From: Trabulsiella odontotermitis
GTDB lineage: Bacteria > Pseudomonadota > Gammaproteobacteria > Enterobacterales > Enterobacteriaceae
Assembly: GCF_001297775.1 (NCBI RefSeq)
Contig: NZ_LIFX01000016.1
Span: forward strand, 1 to 64,000
Length of the DNA: 64,000 nt
Reading direction: 5' to 3'
The translations under genes and the position numbers were made by a program. The notes under the pieces were generated by a model. It saw only the letters and a program-made list of their open reading frames with translations, was not told where the DNA came from and ran no database searches. Shown here in pieces: positions 8,831 through 16,484 of this stretch; within the stretch, counting starts at the first letter, position 1, and the number at the start of each line of letters is the position of its first letter.

Positions 8831-10369
8831 ATGGCCGAATCCCTATCTGCTGCCCCTGAGGGGGCAGAATATCTCAGAGCCGTGCTGCGCGCGCCGGTGT
8901 ATGAAGCCGCGCAGGTCACGCCGCTACAGAAGATGGAAAAACTGTCGTCGCGCCTCGAAAACGTCATTCTGGTGAAGCGCGAAGACAGGCAGCCGGTGCA
9001 CAGCTTTAAGCTGCGCGGCGCGTACGCGATGATGGCCGGGCTGACTGAAGAGCAAAAAGCACGGGGCGTCATCACGGCATCTGCAGGCAACCATGCGCAG
9101 GGTGTCGCGTTTTCGTCTGCACGCCTCGGCGTGAAGGCGTTAATTGTCATGCCGGTTGCCACCGCAGATATCAAAGTTGACGCGGTACGCGGCTTTGGTG
9201 GTGAAGTACTGCTGCACGGCGCGAATTTTGATGAAGCGAAAGCGAAAGCCATTGAACTGTCACAACAGCAGGGCTTTACCTGGGTGCCGCCGTTCGATCA
9301 TCCAATGGTGATTGCGGGTCAGGGCACGCTGGCGCTGGAGTTGCTGCAACAGGATGCGCATATCGATCGCGTTTTTGTTCCGGTCGGCGGCGGTGGGCTG
9401 GCGGCGGGCGTGGCGGTGCTGATCAAACAGCTGATGCCGCAGATCAAAGTGATTGCCGTTGAAGCGGAAGATTCCGCCTGCCTGAAAGCGGCGCTGGACG
9501 CCGGTCATCCGGTTGAGCTGCCACGCGTCGGGCTGTTTGCCGAAGGGGTGGCGGTGAAACGCATTGGCGACGAAACATTCCGTCTGTGTCAGATGTACCT
9601 CGATGACATCATCACCGTTGACAGCGACGCCATCTGTGCGGCGATGAAAGATCTGTTCGAAGACGTGCGTGCGGTGGCGGAGCCGTCTGGCGCGCTGGCG
9701 CTGGCGGGTATGAAAAAGTACATCGCGCAGCACAACATTCGTGGCGAACGGCTGGCGCATATTTTGTCTGGCGCAAACGTGAATTTCCACGGCCTGCGCT
9801 ACGTGTCTGAACGTTGCGAACTGGGCGAGCAGCGCGAGGCGTTGCTGGCAGTAACCATTCCTGAAGAGAAGGGCAGCTTCCTGAAGTTTTGCCAGTTGCT
9901 CGGCGGGCGTTCGGTCACGGAGTTCAACTACCGTTTCGCCGATGCCAAAGACGCCTGCATTTTCGTTGGCGTACGCCTGAGTCGTGGTCTGGAAGAGCGC
10001 AAAGAGATCCTCGACATGCTGCGCAACGGCGGTTACAGCGTGGTGGATCTCTCCGACGACGAGATGGCGAAACTGCACGTGCGCTACATGGTGGGTGGTC
10101 GTCCGTCGAAACCCCTGCAGGAACGGTTGTTCAGTTTTGAATTTCCGGAATCACCCGGCGCGTTGCTGAAATTTCTCTATACGCTCGGCACCCACTGGAA
10201 CATTTCGCTGTTCCACTACCGCAGTCACGGCACCGATTACGGCCGCGTGCTGGCGGCGTTTGAACTGGGCGAGCACGAACCGGATTTCGAAACACGGCTT
10301 AACGAGCTGGGCTATGACTGTCATGACGAAACCCACAACCCGGCGTTTCGCTTCTTTCTGGCGGGTTAG
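8831..10369 (+). CDS. ilvA: Biosynthetic threonine deaminase
   Basis: A 512-residue PLP enzyme that converts threonine to 2-ketobutyrate, the first isoleucine-specific step. The PLP lysine is K60 in HSFKLRGAY, the phosphate loop is VGGGGLAAG, and two C-terminal ACT-like regulatory domains bind isoleucine and valine. The N-terminus is two residues shorter than in E. coli. Two ATGs stand side by side (8828 and 8831); the second matches the family start. It is coupled to ilvD with a 2-base gap. Confidence 0.97.
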   Translation: MAESLSAAPEGAEYLRAVLRAPVYEAAQVTPLQKMEKLSSRLENVILVKREDRQPVHSFKLRGAYAMMAGLTEEQKARGVITASAGNHAQGVAFSSARLGVKALIVMPVATADIKVDAVRGFGGEVLLHGANFDEAKAKAIELSQQQGFTWVPPFDHPMVIAGQGTLALELLQQDAHIDRVFVPVGGGGLAAGVAVLIKQLMPQIKVIAVEAEDSACLKAALDAGHPVELPRVGLFAEGVAVKRIGDETFRLCQMYLDDIITVDSDAICAAMKDLFEDVRAVAEPSGALALAGMKKYIAQHNIRGERLAHILSGANVNFHGLRYVSERCELGEQREALLAVTIPEEKGSFLKFCQLLGGRSVTEFNYRFADAKDACIFVGVRLSRGLEERKEILDMLRNGGYSVVDLSDDEMAKLHVRYMVGGRPSKPLQERLFSFEFPESPGALLKFLYTLGTHWNISLFHYRSHGTDYGRVLAAFELGEHEPDFETRLNELGYDCHDETHNPAFRFFLAG

Positions 10370-10389
10370 TGATTATTAAGGACAAGCAG

Positions 10390-11091
10390 ATGGCAGGACA
10401 CTTTCAGGGATTTGCACAAGAAGGGCTCGATTTTCTTCAACAGGTCAAAGCGAAAAATGATAAGGCGTGGTTTGAAGAGCACCGGTTTATTTACGATCGC
10501 AGTGTACTGAACCCGTTTCGGGCGCTGGTGGATGATCTGGCGCTCGTGATGCTGGAGATTGATCCGTTAATTGAAACGCGGTCAGCGATTGGCAAGACGC
10601 TCTCGCGTATCCATCGCGACACCCGTTTCTCGCAGGATAAATCCCTTTACCGTGACCGGATGTGGCTGACCTTCAAGCGCCCGGCGAAAAACTGGGCCGA
10701 TGCCCCGGCGTACTTTTTCGGTATCGCGCCGGATTCCGTACACTATGGCCTCGGGTATTACAGCGCCAGCAAATCGACGATGGATCTCTTTCGGCATACG
10801 CTGAAACAGCGCCCGACTCAGTTTCTGGAAGTCGCCGGGTGTTGCCGGGAACCGTTTGAGCTGATCGGCGAGAGTTACAAACGCCCCCTGATAAAAGATC
10901 TCGATCCCGCCATTGCCACCTGGTACAACCGCAAATCCTTCGCGGCCATTGTTGACAGCCCGGATATGAAACCCCTCTTCCACGCCGATCTGGTGACGCG
11001 ACTGGCTGACGGATTCCGTCAACTGGAGCCGCTGTATCAGTGGCTAATGACGATAGAAACGATGAAGCAAATCGACCCGGCTGATTTATAA
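10390..11091 (+). CDS. DUF2461 (TIGR02453) family protein
   Basis: A 233-residue protein with the features of the DUF2461/TIGR02453 family: an N-terminal FLQQVKAKNDKAWFEEHR block, the conserved SRIHRDTRFSQDKSLYRDRMW block and a later YYFG-type beta region. No signal peptide or membrane segment is visible. Function is unknown. The ATG at 10390 is preceded by AAGGACA; a GTG at 10369 that overlaps the ilvA stop is the alternative. It follows ilvA in the same direction by 20 bases, so it is likely read through from the ilv operon. It is absent at this place in E. coli K-12. Confidence 0.85.
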   Translation: MAGHFQGFAQEGLDFLQQVKAKNDKAWFEEHRFIYDRSVLNPFRALVDDLALVMLEIDPLIETRSAIGKTLSRIHRDTRFSQDKSLYRDRMWLTFKRPAKNWADAPAYFFGIAPDSVHYGLGYYSASKSTMDLFRHTLKQRPTQFLEVAGCCREPFELIGESYKRPLIKDLDPAIATWYNRKSFAAIVDSPDMKPLFHADLVTRLADGFRQLEPLYQWLMTIETMKQIDPADL

Positions 11092-11094
11092 CGC

Positions 11095-12003
11095 TCACTT
11101 TCCTTCGTCGATTTTTCTTTCCAGCACAATCTTCCAGAAGGCATCAATCAGCGGCTCATGCAGCCGCTTTTTTTGTGCGCATACGCCAAGCTCAAACGGC
11201 GTTTTCTCGTCGCTGCGCTCCAGAATCATCACACGATTACGCACGGGCTCCGGGCTGTTTTCCAGTACCACTTCCGGCAACAGCGCCACGCCGCAGCCGA
11301 GCGCGACCATCGACACCATCGCCTCGTGGCCGCCAACCGTGGCGTAGATCGACGGGTTGCTGATTTTCTGGCGGCGAAACCATAGCTCAATGCGACGGCG
11401 TACTGGCCCCTGATCGGCCATAATGAACGGGACTGTTGACCAGTCGGGTTTCTCCTGCGTGACCTGAGTGCGCACCGGGCAGGGCAGCGCCGGGGCAATC
11501 AGCACCACCGCCAGATTCTCCAGCATGGAAAACGCTACCGCGCCGGGCAGGGTTTCCGGTTTCCCGGCAATCGCCAGATCGGCTTCGCCGGTGACGACTT
11601 TTTCCATCGCATCGGCGGCGTCACCCGTGGTGAGCTTGATTTCAACGGAGGGATGCTCGGCGCGGAAGCGGTCGAGGATTGGCGGTAAATGGCTGTACGC
11701 GGCGGTCACGGAGCAGAAAATATGCAGTTCGCCAGACAGCGACGGCCCTTTCTGATCGATGGTGTGGCGCAGTTGCTGATACTGCAACAGCATCTGTTGC
11801 GCAAATGTCCGTAGCTCCTCACCCGCTTCAGTCAGTGTGACCGTGCGGTTGTCGCGCACAAACAGCGGCTGGCCGAGATCTTCTTCCAGCCGTTGGATCT
11901 GACGGGACAACGTGGACGGGCTGACGTGCATCGCCCGCGCGCTGCGGCCAAAGTGGCGGCTATCCGCCAGATGCAGAAAGGTTTTTAGATCGCGTAAATC
12001 CAC
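11095..12003 (-). CDS. ilvY: LysR-type activator IlvY
   Basis: A 302-residue LysR regulator that activates ilvC when the KARI substrates acetolactate or acetohydroxybutyrate are present. The N-terminal winged helix (HFGRSARAMHVSPSTLSRQI) is nearly identical to E. coli IlvY. The start is the GTG of VDLRDLKTF, preceded by a GGAG RBS; longer frames read into the operator region. The C-terminus differs from E. coli and is about five residues longer. It is divergent from ilvC with 157 bases between. Confidence 0.95.
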   Translation of the reverse strand: MDLRDLKTFLHLADSRHFGRSARAMHVSPSTLSRQIQRLEEDLGQPLFVRDNRTVTLTEAGEELRTFAQQMLLQYQQLRHTIDQKGPSLSGELHIFCSVTAAYSHLPPILDRFRAEHPSVEIKLTTGDAADAMEKVVTGEADLAIAGKPETLPGAVAFSMLENLAVVLIAPALPCPVRTQVTQEKPDWSTVPFIMADQGPVRRRIELWFRRQKISNPSIYATVGGHEAMVSMVALGCGVALLPEVVLENSPEPVRNRVMILERSDEKTPFELGVCAQKKRLHEPLIDAFWKIVLERKIDEGK

Positions 12004-12025
12004 GGGCGAGGCTCCACAGGTTGGT

Positions 12026-12073
12026 ATTGCAGAAATTGCAATGTGACGTTGTGAATATATCAATTTCCGCAAT
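12026..12073. promoter_or_regulatory. IlvY operators between ilvY and ilvC
   Basis: Two copies of the 13-mer ATTGCRGAAATTG lie in opposite orientation: 12026-12038 on the plus strand (extended to the palindrome ATTGCAGAAATTGCAAT) and 12061-12073 on the minus strand. Tandem operators O1 and O2 are known for IlvY in E. coli, one over ilvY and one over the ilvC -35 region. Placement here fits that scheme. Confidence 0.8.
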
Positions 12074-12160
12074 ACTTTTCCTGTCATATAGTGGGTTCAT
12101 TCTCGCAAAAAGCGAACTGAACCGAACAATAAGCACGACACACATCACGGGGTTATAAAC

Positions 12161-13636
12161 ATGGCTAACTACTTCAATACACTGAATCTGCGTCAGCAAC
12201 TGGCGCAACTGGGCAAATGTCGCTTTATGGCGCGCGACGAATTTGCCGATGGCGCGAGCTACCTTCAGGGTAAAAAAGTGGTCATCGTCGGCTGTGGCGC
12301 TCAGGGTCTGAACCAGGGCCTGAACATGCGTGACTCCGGCCTGGATATCTCTTACGCCCTGCGTAAAGAAGCGATTGCTGAAAAGCGCGCATCATGGCGT
12401 AAAGCGACCGAAAACGGCTTCAAAGTAGGCACCTATGAAGAGCTGATCCCGCAGGCTGATCTGGTGGTTAACCTGACGCCGGACAAGCAGCACTCTGACG
12501 TGGTACGTTCCGTACAGCCGCTGATGAAAGACGGCGCGGCACTGGGCTATTCCCACGGTTTCAACATCGTGGAAGTGGGCGAGCAGATCCGTAAAGACAT
12601 CACCGTGGTGATGGTCGCGCCGAAATGCCCGGGTACCGAAGTGCGTGAAGAGTACAAACGCGGTTTCGGCGTGCCGACCCTGATCGCCGTTCACCCGGAA
12701 AATGATCCGAAAGGCGAAGGCATGGCGATTGCCAAAGCCTGGGCTGCCGCGACTGGCGGTCATCGCGCTGGTGTGCTGGAATCTTCCTTCGTTGCGGAAG
12801 TGAAATCTGACCTGATGGGCGAGCAGACTATCCTGTGCGGCATGCTGCAGGCCGGTTCTTTGCTCTGCTTCGACAAGCTGGTGGAAGAAGGCACCGACCC
12901 GGCATACGCGGAAAAACTGATTCAGTTTGGCTGGGAAACCGTGACCGAAGCGCTGAAGCAGGGCGGTATCACCCTGATGATGGATCGCCTGTCCAACCCG
13001 GCGAAACTGCGTGCTTATGCGCTGTCTGAGCAACTGAAAACCATTATGGCGCCGCTGTTCCAGAAACACATGGACGACATCATCTCTGGTGAGTTCTCTT
13101 CCGGCATGATGGCGGACTGGGCGAACGACGACAAAAAACTGCTGACCTGGCGTGAAGAGACCGGTAAAACGGCCTTCGAAACCGCACCGCAGTTTGAAGG
13201 TAAAATCGGCGAGCAGGAGTACTTCGACAAAGGCGTACTGATGATCGCGATGGTGAAAGCGGGCGTTGAACTGGCGTTCGAAACCATGGTTGATGCGGGC
13301 ATCATCGAAGAGTCAGCGTACTATGAATCCCTGCATGAGCTGCCGCTGATTGCCAACACTATCGCGCGTAAGCGTCTGTATGAAATGAACGTGGTTATCT
13401 CTGATACCGCCGAATACGGTAACTATCTGTTCTCTTATGCGTGCGTACCGCTGCTGAAAGAATTCATGACCACCCTGCAGCCGGGCGATCTGGGTAAAGC
13501 AATTGCTGAAGGCGCGGTAGATAACGCTCAACTGCGAGATGTGAACGACGCCATACGCAGCCATGCGATCGAAAAAGTGGGTCAGAAACTGCGTGGCTAT
13601 ATGACCGATATGAAACGTATTGCGGTAGCAGGATAA
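12161..13636 (+). CDS. ilvC: Ketol-acid reductoisomerase
   Basis: A 491-residue class II KARI, the long form with a duplicated knotted domain. It converts acetolactate or acetohydroxybutyrate to the dihydroxy acids with NADPH and Mg. The Rossmann loop [21 protein letters not shown] is near residues 37-57 and the following arginines fit NADPH preference. Length equals E. coli. It is regulated by divergent IlvY and ends in its own terminator. Confidence 0.98.
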   Translation: MANYFNTLNLRQQLAQLGKCRFMARDEFADGASYLQGKKVVIVGCGAQGLNQGLNMRDSGLDISYALRKEAIAEKRASWRKATENGFKVGTYEELIPQADLVVNLTPDKQHSDVVRSVQPLMKDGAALGYSHGFNIVEVGEQIRKDITVVMVAPKCPGTEVREEYKRGFGVPTLIAVHPENDPKGEGMAIAKAWAAATGGHRAGVLESSFVAEVKSDLMGEQTILCGMLQAGSLLCFDKLVEEGTDPAYAEKLIQFGWETVTEALKQGGITLMMDRLSNPAKLRAYALSEQLKTIMAPLFQKHMDDIISGEFSSGMMADWANDDKKLLTWREETGKTAFETAPQFEGKIGEQEYFDKGVLMIAMVKAGVELAFETMVDAGIIEESAYYESLHELPLIANTIARKRLYEMNVVISDTAEYGNYLFSYACVPLLKEFMTTLQPGDLGKAIAEGAVDNAQLRDVNDAIRSHAIEKVGQKLRGYMTDMKRIAVAG

Positions 13637-13657
13637 AAAATATCGGGTTACAGATGT

Positions 13658-13693
13658 AAGCCCGGTGAGCGTTAGCGCCACCGGGCTTTTTTA
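13658..13693 (+). terminator. ilvC terminator
   Basis: AAGCCCGGTGAGC-GTTA-GCGCCACCGGGCTT forms a long stem followed by a T-rich tail (CTTTTTTATT). The convergent ppiC gene ends immediately after it, so it probably serves both genes. Confidence 0.93.
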
Positions 13694-14011
<318 letters not shown>

Positions 14012-14055
14012 TTATCACTCCTTAGGGTCTCAGACATATACTCTTCGACAGCCCA

Positions 14056-14141
14056 GGACAGATGTCCCGCCCGGTTTAATGAAGCGGGAGATGAGCAACA
14101 GTATTGTCCACGGAATACCACATTGCCCGGGACGCCCGTCC
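14056..14141. promoter_or_regulatory. Two GGAC-N4-GTCC palindromes upstream of the Crp/Fnr-type gene
   Basis: GGACAGATGTCC at 14056-14067 and GGACGCCCGTCC at 14130-14141 are perfect GGAC-N4-GTCC palindromes 74 bases apart. A -10-like TATACT stands at 14037-14042, just upstream of the first. They are candidate operators of this cassette. A further inverted repeat TCCCGC/GCGGGA lies between them. Binding by the adjacent regulator is inference only. Confidence 0.45.
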
Positions 14142-14169
14142 TGTCCTTCCGGCAAGAGAGCGAGATAAC

Positions 14170-14871
14170 ATGAACACAATGAAAAACACAGAATTTTCAG
14201 GTGACTGGCTTTCAGGGCTGACCCAGGTGGTCCGCGATCCTGTGCTGTATGAATTACTCAAATACTGCCCGCTTGAGATCATGCAACGCTGGCGCTTTGA
14301 GGACATTCCACGCGGGGCGTTTATTTGCCGTCAGGGCGACATTTGCCAGCAATTTTCGCTGATTGTCACTGGCGAGGTGGATGTCTTTTTTGAAGCCGAA
14401 GATGGCCGTCGTTACCGGCAGGCGCATTACAGCAAAGGTGACATGCTGGGCGAGCTGGAAATTTTCGAGTCACGCAATTACATCTGTTCCGTTGCTGCGG
14501 TCAGCCCTGCGCAATTGCTCACGTTGTCGCAGGAACATTTTTTCCGCTGGCTGGCGTTAGATAACCATTTTAATCAGCGGATGCTGCGGTTTTTTAGTCA
14601 GCAGTATTACCAGCTGTCGAAAAAGGCCAGCAGCGACAACCTGTATTCGTTGCATCAGCGCGTCTGTCAGGCACTGTGGCAACGGTATCAACAGCAGGGA
14701 ACACCCACGATTTTGCTCGATAAGCAAAATCTCAGTCAGGAATTTGCGGCGACCACACGCAGTATTAACCGCATTTTGCACGATCTGAAAACGCTGCGGA
14801 TTATCGACACCGATGGTGAACGGATTGTGCTGTTAGCCCCCGACAAACTCAGACAGGAGGCTGGCATCTGA
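14170..14871 (+). CDS. Crp/Fnr-family transcription regulator
   Basis: A 233-residue regulator with an N-terminal cyclic-nucleotide-binding-type beta barrel (FICRQGDICQQFSLIVTGEV, then GDMLGELEIFES) and a C-terminal winged helix (LSQEFAATTRSINRILHDL). The cAMP-contacting Arg-Ser pair of CRP is not present at the GELGLF-equivalent site, and there is no N-terminal four-cysteine Fe-S motif as in FNR, so the effector is probably different. In the recognition helix only the last CRP contact arginine is kept, so the DNA target should not be TGTGA. The ATG at 14170 is chosen; an upstream in-frame ATG at 14104 would add 22 residues. It leads the cassette with the phosphorylase and pnuC. Confidence 0.85.
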   Translation: MNTMKNTEFSGDWLSGLTQVVRDPVLYELLKYCPLEIMQRWRFEDIPRGAFICRQGDICQQFSLIVTGEVDVFFEAEDGRRYRQAHYSKGDMLGELEIFESRNYICSVAAVSPAQLLTLSQEHFFRWLALDNHFNQRMLRFFSQQYYQLSKKASSDNLYSLHQRVCQALWQRYQQQGTPTILLDKQNLSQEFAATTRSINRILHDLKTLRIIDTDGERIVLLAPDKLRQEAGI

Positions 14872-14906
14872 ATCTGAAATCAGATGAAAGATAAGGAGAC
14901 GGGGGA

Positions 14907-15656
14907 ATGTCGCTTCAACCACATATTCGACTCAGCGAGAGCAGCACAGGCGCGCAGTATGCGTTGCTGCCGGGCGACCCACAGCGGGTGGATCGTATCG
15001 CTCAGTTTCTTGATAACCCTGAACCGCTGGGGCAGAACCGGGAGTTTCGTTCGCTGCGTGGCTGGTATCGGGGCGTTGAGATCCTGGTCGTATCGACGGG
15101 GATCGGCGGGCCATCCACTGCTATCGCCATAGAAGAACTGCGCCAGACAGGCATAAAAACGCTGATTCGCATTGGCAGTTGTGGCGCACTACAGGATTTT
15201 CTGGTGCCCGGTGATGTGGTTATCGCGCAGGGCGCAGTTGCAGACGAAGGTACCAGCAAATCCTATGCACCAGCCAGTTATCCCGCGTGTGCTGACCCGC
15301 AATTAACCACCCTGTTAATTCAGCAGGCAAAGCAGCTGCAAATCTCCGCCTTTTGTGGGCTGGTGCGTAGCCATGACAGTTTCTATACCGATCACGAGGC
15401 GGCACTGGATGCCGAATGGTCCGCGCGCGGCATCCTCGGCGCTGACATGGAAAGCGCAGCGCTGATGGTGGTCGGGTCGTTGCGCGGCTTACGGACAGCG
15501 TCACTGCTGAACGTGGTCGTCGCGCATAACGGTTGCCTCGATAGCAGTATCAATGATTTTGTTCAACAGGATGCGTTGTGCCTGCAGGGGGAAGCGCGTC
15601 AGATATCCCTGGCGCTTCACGCCATCTATTCCGATAGCCAGCAAGGAGAGCAATGA
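14907..15656 (+). CDS. Uridine-phosphorylase-like nucleoside phosphorylase
   Basis: A 249-residue member of the NP-I family closest to uridine phosphorylase Udp. Phosphate and ribose residues are kept: GDPQR (23-27), R45, the signature GIGGPSTAIAIEEL (65-78), RIGSCGA (88-94), H6 and DMES (180-183). The two uracil-contacting residues of E. coli Udp (Gln166 and Arg168) align with H163 and A165 in FYTDHEA, so uridine is unlikely to be the substrate. It follows the regulator by 35 bases with a strong RBS (AAGGAGACGGGGG region) and overlaps pnuC by 4 bases. A role in splitting the nucleoside imported by PnuC is inferred from this coupling. Confidence 0.8.
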   Translation: MSLQPHIRLSESSTGAQYALLPGDPQRVDRIAQFLDNPEPLGQNREFRSLRGWYRGVEILVVSTGIGGPSTAIAIEELRQTGIKTLIRIGSCGALQDFLVPGDVVIAQGAVADEGTSKSYAPASYPACADPQLTTLLIQQAKQLQISAFCGLVRSHDSFYTDHEAALDAEWSARGILGADMESAALMVVGSLRGLRTASLLNVVVAHNGCLDSSINDFVQQDALCLQGEARQISLALHAIYSDSQQGEQ

Positions 15657-16384
15657 TGGACTTTTTCAGTATTAACAATGTGATGGTCAATATTCCTCTC
15701 GGCGAAGGCGGCTATGCCCTGTCGTGGATTGAAGCCATCGGCACCGTATTCGGTTTACTGTGCATCTGGTATGCCAGCCGCGAAAAGATCATTAACTATC
15801 TGTTCGGTCTGATTAACGTCACGCTGTTCGCCGCGATCTTTTTCCAGATCCAGCTTTATGCCAGCCTGTTGCTGCAGGTGTTCTTCTTCGCGGCCAATAT
15901 TTATGGCTGGTATGCCTGGAGCCGTCAGAACGAAGCCAATGAAGCGGAGCTGAAGGTGCGCTGGCTTTCTCGCCAGCAAACGCTCATGCTGAGTGGCGTG
16001 TGTGTTGCCGCTATCTTGTTGATGACGTTTTTTATCGATCCGGTCTTCGCCCTGCTGACCCGCATTATGCTTGCAGTATTGCAGATGGTGGGCGTTTCAG
16101 TGGCGATGCCCGATTTGCAGCCGGATGCCTTCCCGTTCTGGGACGCCACCATGCTGGTGCTGTCGATTGCGGCAATGGTGCTGATGACCCGCAAATACGT
16201 CGAGAACTGGCTGCTTTGGGTGCTTATCGACGTGATTAGCGTGGTTATCTACGCAGTGCAGGGCGTTTATGCGATGTCGCTCGAATATGTCCTGCTGACC
16301 GCGATTGCGGTGATGGGATCTTACAGCTGGATTATCAGCGCGAAACGCAACGGCTATGCGCCGCTGGCTGCCCCTGCTGCCTGA
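15653..16384 (+). CDS. pnuC: PnuC-family nicotinamide riboside transporter
   Basis: A 243-residue inner-membrane protein with seven or eight hydrophobic segments, close to E. coli PnuC along its length (LFGLINVTLFAAIFFQIQLY and the NIYGWYAWSRQ block, DAFPFWDA, then the ENWLLWV region). PnuC carries nicotinamide riboside by facilitated diffusion and depends on cytoplasmic trapping. The standard pnuC of enterobacteria sits near nadA, so this is likely a second copy. Its ATG overlaps the phosphorylase stop, so the two are co-translated. Confidence 0.88.
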   Translation: MMDFFSINNVMVNIPLGEGGYALSWIEAIGTVFGLLCIWYASREKIINYLFGLINVTLFAAIFFQIQLYASLLLQVFFFAANIYGWYAWSRQNEANEAELKVRWLSRQQTLMLSGVCVAAILLMTFFIDPVFALLTRIMLAVLQMVGVSVAMPDLQPDAFPFWDATMLVLSIAAMVLMTRKYVENWLLWVLIDVISVVIYAVQGVYAMSLEYVLLTAIAVMGSYSWIISAKRNGYAPLAAPAA

Positions 16385-16396
16385 TTGATTCATTTT

Positions 16397-16420
16397 CAGG
16401 CTGCCTGAAAGGGCAGCCTG
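16397..16420 (+). terminator. Hairpin after pnuC
   Basis: CAGGCTGCC-TGAAAG-GGCAGCCTG is a perfect 9-bp stem 13 bases after the pnuC stop. It lacks a T run (GCTGCTCC follows), so it may act as an mRNA 3' end or Rho-assisted stop rather than as a classical terminator. Confidence 0.55.
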
Positions 16421-16484
16421 CTGCTCCATCGGCCCCGGTTTCTGCTACAATCCCTTCCCCGTTCGAAGATTGAGCAATACTCCC

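Noticed and set aside
9260-10078. 272-codon frame antisense to ilvA
   Set aside because: Same reasoning: fully inside ilvA, no RBS, no recognisable domain.
14875-14885. ATCTGA-AA-TCAGAT repeat before the phosphorylase as an operator or terminator
   Set aside because: Short, A+T-rich, between two genes of one operon with no T run; could be chance.
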